A stretch of DNA of 64,000 bases from Micromonospora sp. WMMD1155. Lineage in GTDB: Bacteria; Actinomycetota; Actinomycetes; Mycobacteriales; Micromonosporaceae. This document shows positions 58,205-64,000 of the stretch, piece by piece. The notes beneath the pieces are model-generated. The model did no database searches. It saw nothing but the letters and a program-made list of their open reading frames with translations, and was not told the origin of the DNA. Location of the stretch: the NCBI RefSeq assembly GCF_029581275.1, contig NZ_CP120742.1, forward strand, positions 5,952,501-6,016,500, read 5' to 3'. Both the position numbers and the translations under genes were made by a program. Numbering within the stretch: position 1 is the first letter of the stretch; the number at the start of each line of letters is the position of its first letter.

Positions 58205-59274
58205 GTCGCCGCCTCCCCCCGCCGTGCGCGCGGCATCGCGCCGGCGGTGGCGCGGACGGCAGGCGGAACGGGCCCGGCGCTGGCCCGGCGGACCAGCTCG
58301 GCGGCGAGCACCTCGACCCGGGGCGCCGGTGCCCCGGGACCGAGCACCAGGGACATCGCCCGCGCTCCCATGTCGACGAGGGGCAGTCGGACGGTGGTCA
58401 GCGCCGGGGTCACGTCGCGGGCGATCGGCATGTCGTCGAAGCCCACCACTGACGTCTGCTGCGGCACGGCCAGCCCGCGCGCTCGCAGGGTGGCGAGCGC
58501 GCCGATGGCCATCGAGTCGTTGAGCGCCACGATCGCGGTCAGCTCCGGATCGGCGTCGAGCAGTCGAGCGGTCGCCTCCGCGCCGCCGTCGCGGTCGAAC
58601 TCCGCGTACCGGATGCGCCGTTCCGGCAGCTCGCGGCCCTGCTCGGTGAGGGCCTGACGGAGGCCGGCCAGCCGATCGGTCGTGGTGGTCAGGATCCGTG
58701 GCCCGGCGACGACACCGATCGCCCGGTGCCCCAGCCCGCACAGTTCCCGACCGGCCAGGTAGCCGCCGGTCCGGTTGTCCGGCATCACCGCGTCGCCGGA
58801 GTGCTCGTGTCGGCCGATCACCGCGACCCGCCCGCCGGTCGCCTCGTACGCGGCGAGCTTCTCGTTGAGCTGCCTGGTGAACGCCTCGTCGTGGTAGCCG
58901 GAGCCGGCCAGGATCAACGCCGCCACCTGGTGCCCGCGCAGCAGCTCCACGTACTCCAACTCCCGGTCCGGGTCCCGGTAGCTGTTGCAGATCATCAGCA
59001 GCCGGCCCTGGTCGGTGGCGACGCGTTGCAGCCCACGGGTGATCTCGGCGAAGTACGGGTCGGAGACGTCGTGCACGATCACGCCCACCGCGCTGCGGTG
59101 TGAGCGCGCCAGCAGTTGGGCGTGCGCGTTCGGCACGTACTGCAACTCGGCGACGGCGGCGAGCACCCGCTCACGCAGCTCGTCGGTGACCGGTTTGCTG
59201 CTGCCGTTGATGACACGGGAGGCGGTGGCGGGTGAGACGCCCGCGCGGCGCGCCACATCGGACAGGGTCGCCAT
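58201..59274 (-). CDS. LacI family transcriptional regulator
   Basis: 357 residues. The N-terminal LacI helix-turn-helix and hinge (ATLSDVARRAGVSPATASRV, INGSSKPVT) are followed by a periplasmic-binding-protein-like sensor (VGVIVHDVSDPYFAEITRGL; VVGFDDMPIARDVTPALTTV). Divergent from the transport/catabolic operon starting at 59368, with a promoter and GAAAG-CC-CTTTC site between, so it probably represses that operon. Inducer likely a sugar or related polyol; unknown. Confidence 0.9.
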   Translation of the reverse strand: MATLSDVARRAGVSPATASRVINGSSKPVTDELRERVLAAVAELQYVPNAHAQLLARSHRSAVGVIVHDVSDPYFAEITRGLQRVATDQGRLLMICNSYRDPDRELEYVELLRGHQVAALILAGSGYHDEAFTRQLNEKLAAYEATGGRVAVIGRHEHSGDAVMPDNRTGGYLAGRELCGLGHRAIGVVAGPRILTTTTDRLAGLRQALTEQGRELPERRIRYAEFDRDGGAEATARLLDADPELTAIVALNDSMAIGALATLRARGLAVPQQTSVVGFDDMPIARDVTPALTTVRLPLVDMGARAMSLVLGPGAPAPRVEVLAAELVRRASAGPVPPAVRATAGAMPRARRGEAAT

Positions 59275-59293
59275 GGCCCGCCCCCTCGATCTG

Positions 59294-59349
59294 TTGACGG
59301 CGTTTCGTCGTGCCGACTAGCGTCACGGTACCGCAGAGAAAGCCCTTTC
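59294..59349 (+). promoter_or_regulatory. Promoter and LacI-type operator for the rightward operon
   Basis: TTGACG (59294-59299), 18 bases, then TAGCGT (59318-59323) fit a sigma-70-like promoter. The palindrome GAAAGCCCTTTC (59338-59349) just downstream resembles LacI-family half-sites GAAA/TTTC and would overlap the transcript start region. GGGAGG precedes the next start. Confidence 0.55.
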
Positions 59350-59367
59350 CCGCAGGGAGGCCCGGCC

Positions 59368-59553
59368 GTGTCCGACAGCTTCGCGGTACTTCAACTCGAC
59401 GAACTTCCCGCCCGGCGCTGCTCGTGCGGGACCACCCGCCGAGGCTTCATCGCCGAGAGCGACGGCCAGGCCAGCGTCCACCTGCTCCAGGTGCAGGACG
59501 CGGTCACCCACCACCACCGGATCGCCACCGAGTACGGGCCGGCGTGTCCCTGA
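59368..59553 (+). pseudogene. Truncated cupin-domain protein
   Basis: 61-residue frame: FAVLQLDELPARRCSCGTTR, RGFIAESDGQASVHLLQVQD, AVTHHHRIATEYGPACP then stop. The first two-thirds look like the beginning of a small cupin up to its first metal-binding HxH motif (HHH...E), where a YYVLEG-type strand and the second His motif should follow. The rest is missing, so it is either a remnant or a deliberately short peptide. First reading frame of the operon, with GCAGGGAGG before its GTG. Confidence 0.6.
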
Positions 59554-59587
59554 CCACCTCCTGACCGACCCCATCACGGAGGCACCG

Positions 59588-60592
59588 ATGAAACGCACCG
59601 CCACCACCATCCTGGTCACCGCCGCCCTGCTGTTCGCCGCCACCGGCTGCGGTGGGGACGACTCCGCCGGCACTACCGGCGCCGACGGCAGGAAGCAGGT
59701 CACCCTGACCCTGAACTGGGTGCCCTACGGCGAGCACGCGCCGTTCTACTACGGGCTGCAGAACGGCTACTACTCCGCCGAGGGCATCGACCTGAAGATC
59801 CTGCCCGGCAACGGGTCGGGCAACACGGTCAAGCAGGTCGCCCAGAAGCAGACCGACTTCGGCTGGGCCGACAGCCCGGTGCTGCTCAAGTCGGTGGCCA
59901 CCGGGATGCCGGTGCGCAGCCTCGGCGCGTACCTGGAGAAGGGCCCCTCCTCGGTGGAGTTCTTCGCCGACAAGGCCGTCAAGACACCGGCGGACCTCAA
60001 GGGCAAGACCGTCGGGGGTACGCCCGGCGACGCCCTCTACGCGACCTTCCCGGCCTGGCTGGAGAAGAACGGCCTCCAGCAGACCGACGTCAAGGTCGTC
60101 AACGTCGACGCCGCCGGCAAGATCGCAGCGCTGGCCGAGGGCAGGGTCGACGCCATCATGGGCTTCTTCCACGACCAGGCGCCCACCATCGAGAGCAAGA
60201 CCGGCAAGAAGGTCGACGTCCTGCTCTTCGCCGACTACGGGATGAACCTGCTCGGCACCGGCCTGATCGCCAACACCCAGACCCTGCAGAAGGACCCGGA
60301 GTTGGCCCGCAAGTTCGTCAAGGCCACCCAGAAGTCCTGGGCCGACGCCGCCCGCGACCCGGCCGGCGCGGTGACCGCGATGGCCGCGCTCGCCGAGAAC
60401 GAGCCGGCTCCCGAGGTGCTCACCAAACAACTCACCCTCGTGCTGCCGCTGCTCGGCGGCGAAGGGCCCCCCGGGGTGAACACCGAGGCCCAGTGGACCG
60501 AGACCATCGACCTGATGTCCCGCTACGCGGAGCTGAAGGACCCGGGCGCGCCCGACGCGTACTGGGACTCCTCGTACGCGGCGCAGGGGTGA
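59588..60592 (+). CDS. NMT1/THI5-like ABC transporter substrate-binding lipoprotein
   Basis: 334 residues. Lipoprotein signal with Cys21 (LLFAATGCGG). NMT1/THI5-like fold: VTLTLNWVPYGEHAPFYYGL, YYSAEGIDLKILPGNGSGNT, VKTPADLKGKTVGGTPGDAL and RVDAIMGFFHDQAPTIESKT. These proteins bind thiamine-precursor pyrimidines, taurine, nitrate or other small ligands. Here it starts an operon with an ATPase, a Gfo/Idh/MocA dehydrogenase and DUF993 protein, so the ligand could be an oxidisable sugar or cyclitol-like compound. Uncertain. Confidence 0.88.
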   Translation: MKRTATTILVTAALLFAATGCGGDDSAGTTGADGRKQVTLTLNWVPYGEHAPFYYGLQNGYYSAEGIDLKILPGNGSGNTVKQVAQKQTDFGWADSPVLLKSVATGMPVRSLGAYLEKGPSSVEFFADKAVKTPADLKGKTVGGTPGDALYATFPAWLEKNGLQQTDVKVVNVDAAGKIAALAEGRVDAIMGFFHDQAPTIESKTGKKVDVLLFADYGMNLLGTGLIANTQTLQKDPELARKFVKATQKSWADAARDPAGAVTAMAALAENEPAPEVLTKQLTLVLPLLGGEGPPGVNTEAQWTETIDLMSRYAELKDPGAPDAYWDSSYAAQG

Positions 60593-60596
60593 CCCG

Positions 60597-61391
60597 GTGA
60601 CCGCCGCGCCGGCAGCCACCGGCACCGCCATCGGGATGTCCGGGGTGACCGTCCGGTTCACCTCCCGGCGGTCGCAGACCACCGCGTTGGACGACGTGTC
60701 GCTGGACATCGAACCCGGCGAGTTCGTCACGATCGTCGGCCCGTCCGGCTGCGGCAAGTCCACCCTGCTGAAGATCGTCGCCGGGTTGGTCACGCCGACC
60801 AGCGGCGCGGTGTCGCTGCTCCGACGCCCGGTACGCGGCCCGCAGAAGGAGATCGGCTTCGTCTTCCAGAAGGCCGCCCTGTTGGAGTGGCGCGGTGCCC
60901 GGGCCAACATCCTGCTCCAGGCCGAGATGCGCGGCATGGACCGCGCGCAGGCGGCCCGCCGGGCCGACGAGCTGATCGAGATGACCGGCCTGACCGGCTT
61001 CGAGAAGGCCCTGCCACACGAGTTGTCCGGCGGCATGCAGCAGCGGGTGGCGCTCTGCCGCGCGCTGCTGCACTCCCCGCCGGTGCTGCTCATGGACGAG
61101 CCGTTCGGCGCCTTGGACGCGCTGACCCGGGAGCAGATGAACGCCGAGCTGCACCGGATCTGGCGGGAGACCGGCACCACCGTCGTGCTGGTCACCCACT
61201 CCATCGCCGAGGCGGTCTTCCTCGGCACCCGGGTCGTGGTGATGAGCCCCCGGCCCGGCCGGATCATCCGCACCTTCCCGGTCGACCTGCCGGCGCACCG
61301 CGACTACGCCACGGTGATGTCGGATCCCCGTTTCGACCGGCTCGCCACCGACCTGCGTGGGTTGCTCGGCAGCGCGGCCGCCAACCACTGA
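60597..61391 (+). CDS. ABC transporter ATP-binding protein (SsuB/TauB/ThiZ-like)
   Basis: 264 residues from a GTG 5 bases after the binding-protein stop. Walker A GPSGCGKST, Q-loop in IGFVFQKAALLEWR, signature ELSGGMQQRVALCRALLH, Walker B VLLMDEPFGALDALTREQMN and switch His in VVLVTHSIAEAV. Pairs with the NMT1-like binding protein. No permease gene is found next to it or elsewhere in the window. Confidence 0.9.
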   Translation: MTAAPAATGTAIGMSGVTVRFTSRRSQTTALDDVSLDIEPGEFVTIVGPSGCGKSTLLKIVAGLVTPTSGAVSLLRRPVRGPQKEIGFVFQKAALLEWRGARANILLQAEMRGMDRAQAARRADELIEMTGLTGFEKALPHELSGGMQQRVALCRALLHSPPVLLMDEPFGALDALTREQMNAELHRIWRETGTTVVLVTHSIAEAVFLGTRVVVMSPRPGRIIRTFPVDLPAHRDYATVMSDPRFDRLATDLRGLLGSAAANH

Positions 61392-61429
61392 GCGCGGATC
61401 GGCACGACCAGCACGACGGAAGGAACACC

Positions 61430-62581
61430 ATGACCCGCAGGTCGATCGGCATCATCGTCAACGGTGTGACCGGACGGATGGGCTACCGCCAGCACCTCGT
61501 CCGGTCGCTGCTGGCCATCCGCGAGTCCGGCGGCGTGACGGTGGCCGACGGCACGACCATCTGGCCGGAACCGGTCCTGGTCGGGCGCAACGAGACGAAG
61601 CTCCGCGAGATCGCCGAGCGGCACGGGCTGACCGACTGGACCACCGACCTGACCGCCGCGCTGGCCCGCGACGACGTCGAGATCTACTTCGACTCCCAGG
61701 TCACCCAGCAGCGGGAGAAGGCGATCCGGCAGGCCATCGAGGCCGGCAAGCACATCTACACGGAGAAGCCCCTCGCTGAGGACACCGCCGCCGCGCTCGA
61801 CCTGGCCCGGGCGGCGGACGCGGCCGGCGTACGCACCGGCGTGGTGCAGGACAAACTCTTCCTGCCGGGTCTGCGCAAGCTCAAGCGCCTCGTCGACGGT
61901 GGCTTCTTCGGCCGGATCCTCTCGGTGCGCGGCGAGTTCGGCTACTGGGTCTTCGAAGGTGACTGGCAGCCCGCCCAGCGACCGTCGTGGAACTACCGGG
62001 CCGAGGACGGCGGCGGCATCGTGGTCGACATGTTCCCGCACTGGCACTACGTGCTGGAGGAGCTGTTCGGCCGGGTGCGGGCGGTGTCCTGCGTGACCGC
62101 CACCCACGTGCCCGAGCGCGTCGACGAGGCCGGTCAGGCGTACCCGGCCACCGCCGACGACGCCGCGTACGCCGTCTTCGAACTCGACGGCGGGATCATC
62201 GCGCAGATCAACTCGTCCTGGAACGTGCGGGTGTACCGCGACGAGCTGGTGGAGTTCCAGGTCGACGGCACCGAGGGCAGCGCGGTGGCCGGGCTGCGCA
62301 CCTGTCGGGTGCAGCACCGGGCGGTCACCCCGAAGCCGGTGTGGAACCCGGACCTGCCGGCCACCGAGGACTTCCGGGCCCAGTGGGCCGAGGTGCCCGA
62401 CAACGAGGAGTTCGACAACGGCTTCAAGGTGCAGTGGGAGGCGTACCTGCGGCACGTCGTCGCCGGTGAACCGTTCCGCTGGGACTTCCTGGCCGGCGCG
62501 CGCGGCGTGCAGCTCGCCGAGTTGGGGCTGCGCTCCGCCCGCGAGGGTGCCCGGGTCGAGGTGCCGGAGCTGCGCTCATGA
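61430..62581 (+). CDS. Gfo/Idh/MocA family oxidoreductase
   Basis: 383 residues, NAD(P)-dependent dehydrogenase of sugars or cyclitols. Rossmann start (SIGIIVNGVTGRMGYRQHLV), conserved EKPLAEDTAAALDLARAA, and catalytic-side residues in DGGGIVVDMFPHWHYVLEEL (D-x3-H). The N-terminal GxTGRMGxR stretch is typical of a subset of this family. The ATG at 61430 follows GGAAGGAA. Overlaps the DUF993 gene by ATGA. Confidence 0.9.
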   Translation: MTRRSIGIIVNGVTGRMGYRQHLVRSLLAIRESGGVTVADGTTIWPEPVLVGRNETKLREIAERHGLTDWTTDLTAALARDDVEIYFDSQVTQQREKAIRQAIEAGKHIYTEKPLAEDTAAALDLARAADAAGVRTGVVQDKLFLPGLRKLKRLVDGGFFGRILSVRGEFGYWVFEGDWQPAQRPSWNYRAEDGGGIVVDMFPHWHYVLEELFGRVRAVSCVTATHVPERVDEAGQAYPATADDAAYAVFELDGGIIAQINSSWNVRVYRDELVEFQVDGTEGSAVAGLRTCRVQHRAVTPKPVWNPDLPATEDFRAQWAEVPDNEEFDNGFKVQWEAYLRHVVAGEPFRWDFLAGARGVQLAELGLRSAREGARVEVPELRS

Positions 62582-63753
62582 CGGCCGAGGTGATGCCACC
62601 GGTGACGGCCGAGGTGGTGCTGCCGGGCGGGCGGCGGCACCGGTTCAGCGCCGCCGAGGGCTTCGCCCGCCCGACCGCTCCGGCGACCAGCCGCATCGCG
62701 TACGCCGCCGCGCACGTCGTCGCCGACCCGACGGCGGAGAACGTGCCGGGTGCCCCGGCGGCCGTGGACTGGGACACCACACTCGCGTTCCGGCGGCACC
62801 TCTGGTCGTACGGGCTGGGGGTCGCCGAGGCGATGGACACCGCCCAGCGGGGGATGGGGTTGGACTACCCGGCCACCCGGGAGTTGATTCGCCGCAGCGC
62901 CGCCGAGGCCCGCGCGGTGGGTGGTCGGATCGTCGCCGGGGTGGGCACGGACCAGCTGCCGACCGGTCCGGCGACCCTGGCGGCGGTCACCGCCGCGTAC
63001 CTCGAACAGCTCGGCGACGTCCGCGCGGCCGGCGCCCGCCCGGTGCTGATGTGCAGCCGGCACCTGGCCGCCGCGGCGCGCGGCCCGGATGACTACCTCC
63101 GGGTGTACGACGAGCTGCTGAGTGCCGCCGACGAGCCGGTGGTGCTGCACTGGCTGGGCCCGATGTTCGACCCGGCGTTGACCGGCTACTGGGGTGCCGT
63201 CGACCTGGACCCGGCCGCCGACACGGTGGTCGAGCTGATCAAGGCGCACCGGTCCACGGTGGACGGCATCAAGGTGTCGCTGCTGGACGCCGACCGGGAG
63301 GTCGCGCTGCGCCGTCGGCTCCCCGCCGGGGTGCGCCTCTACACCGGTGACGACTTCCACTACCCGGAGCTGATCCGGGGCGACGAGGTGGGGCACTCCG
63401 ACGCGCTGCTCGGGGTGTTCGCGGCGATCGCGCCGGCCGCCGCCGCCGCGTTCGCCGCCCTGGACCGGGGGGATCTGGCGGCGTACGACGAGATCTTCGC
63501 GCCGACCGTGCCACTGGCCCGGCACCTGTTCGCGGCCCCGACCTGGCACTACAAGACGGGCATCGTGTTCCTGGCCTGGCTGGCCGGGCACCAGGACCAC
63601 TTCACCATGGTCGGCGGTGCGCAGTCCGGCCGGTCCCCGGCGCACCTGGCCACCCTGCTCACCCTGGCCGACGCGGCCGGGCTGTTGCCGGACGCGGACC
63701 TCGCCGCGGCCCGGGCGCGGGCGTTCTTCAGCGTGGCGGGAGTATCGCAATGA
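62578..63753 (+). CDS. DUF993 family (dihydrodipicolinate-synthase-like) protein
   Basis: 391 residues of the DUF993 family, thought to have a TIM-barrel aldolase/DapA-like fold. Landmarks: WDTTLAFRRHLWSYGLGVAE AMDTAQRG, DYPATRELIRRSAAEARAVG, GIKVSLLDADREVALRRRLP (with the Lys expected of a class I aldolase) and YTGDDFHYPELIRGDEVGHS DALLG. The chain overlaps both neighbours (ATGA each side). Commonly adjacent to Gfo/Idh/MocA and isomerase genes; probably cleaves a keto-sugar acid. Confidence 0.85.
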   Translation: MTAEVMPPVTAEVVLPGGRRHRFSAAEGFARPTAPATSRIAYAAAHVVADPTAENVPGAPAAVDWDTTLAFRRHLWSYGLGVAEAMDTAQRGMGLDYPATRELIRRSAAEARAVGGRIVAGVGTDQLPTGPATLAAVTAAYLEQLGDVRAAGARPVLMCSRHLAAAARGPDDYLRVYDELLSAADEPVVLHWLGPMFDPALTGYWGAVDLDPAADTVVELIKAHRSTVDGIKVSLLDADREVALRRRLPAGVRLYTGDDFHYPELIRGDEVGHSDALLGVFAAIAPAAAAAFAALDRGDLAAYDEIFAPTVPLARHLFAAPTWHYKTGIVFLAWLAGHQDHFTMVGGAQSGRSPAHLATLLTLADAAGLLPDADLAAARARAFFSVAGVSQ

Positions 63754-64000
63754 GCCTCGCGCGCTTCTCGTTCAACCAGGCCACCGCCCAGCGTTGGCCG
63801 CTGCCGGACGTGGTGGCCGGCTGCGTGGCGGCCGGGGTGCCGGGCATCGGGTTGTGGCGCGAGCCGGTCGCCGAGTACGGGTTGGCCCGCTCGGCGAAGC
63901 TGGTCCGCGACGCCGGTCTCGCCGTCACCTCGCTGTGCCGGGGCGGGTTCTTCTCCGCCGACGACTGGCGCGCGGAGAACCTGCGGGCCATCGAGGAGGC
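63750..64000 (+). CDS. Sugar phosphate isomerase/epimerase (partial, runs off window)
   Basis: First 83 residues of a xylose-isomerase-like TIM-barrel protein: SLARFSFNQATAQRWPLPDV, AGVPGIGLWREPVAEYGLAR, LAVTSLCRGGFFSADDW. The pattern matches AP_endonuc_2-type sugar isomerases/epimerases. ATG overlaps the DUF993 stop. Continues past 64000, so the operon extends further. Confidence 0.85.
   Translation, partial: MSLARFSFNQATAQRWPLPDVVAGCVAAGVPGIGLWREPVAEYGLARSAKLVRDAGLAVTSLCRGGFFSADDWRAENLRAIEE

Overview
The window is high-GC DNA with GTG/ATG starts, many 4-base stop/start overlaps, an IdeR/DmdR-type iron box, WhiJ-like small-protein neighbourhoods and dispersed intergenic inverted repeats. 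Together these point to a filamentous actinomycete, most likely Micromonosporaceae (Micromonospora or Salinispora relatives). This is inference from style and content; no rRNA or other phylogenetic marker is present, and I see no tRNA genes or CRISPR array.

Layout. 1-1605: end of a urea ABC transporter operon (urtC end, urtD, urtE). 1.9-4.7 kb: MOSC protein, an SDR with two small SnoaL/NTF2-like proteins, and a DUF2267 protein. 4.8-7.6 kb: large secreted PA14 / sugar-dehydrogenase propeller / discoidin / ricin protein. 7.9-12 kb: nucleotidyltransferase, RclA/MerA-type flavoenzyme, DivIVA-like coiled coil. 12.2-14.5 kb: thioredoxin-reductase-like/methyltransferase fusion with a divergent XRE-cupin regulator. 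14.6-18 kb: hydrolase, then an XRE regulator with three small proteins. 18-22.9 kb: sortase-anchored surface protein with ten DUF11-type repeats.

23.1-28.8 kb is the most intriguing block. Seven close or overlapping genes encode an MDR dehydrogenase, a PTPS-like protein lacking canonical catalytic residues, a GT4 glycosyltransferase, a methyltransferase, a polytopic flippase-like protein, GTP cyclohydrolase II and a RibD-C-like reductase. It looks like an uncharacterised pathway making a GTP-derived (pyrimidine or pterin) small molecule that is methylated and glycosylated.

28.9-29.9 kb is a decayed stretch with two pseudogenes and a palindrome. 29.9-38.9 kb holds a GNAT, a nucleosidase, LtrA, a trypsin-like protease, KDG kinase plus KDPG aldolase, and a secreted subtilase. 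39-50.7 kb is a desferrioxamine-type siderophore locus. A divergent iron-box promoter drives two FecCD permeases, an ATPase and a penicillin-acylase-type hydrolase one way, and a binding protein with desABCD plus a tiny membrane protein the other way.

50.7-55.5 kb: MarR/FMN-reductase pair, an ECF41-type sigma factor coupled to a flavoprotein, and an MFS exporter. 55.5-58.2 kb: repeat element, GNAT and APH genes separated by an IS5-type insertion. 58.2-64 kb: LacI regulator divergent from an ABC / Gfo-Idh-MocA / DUF993 / isomerase operon for an unidentified sugar-like substrate, starting with a truncated cupin and lacking a permease gene in view.
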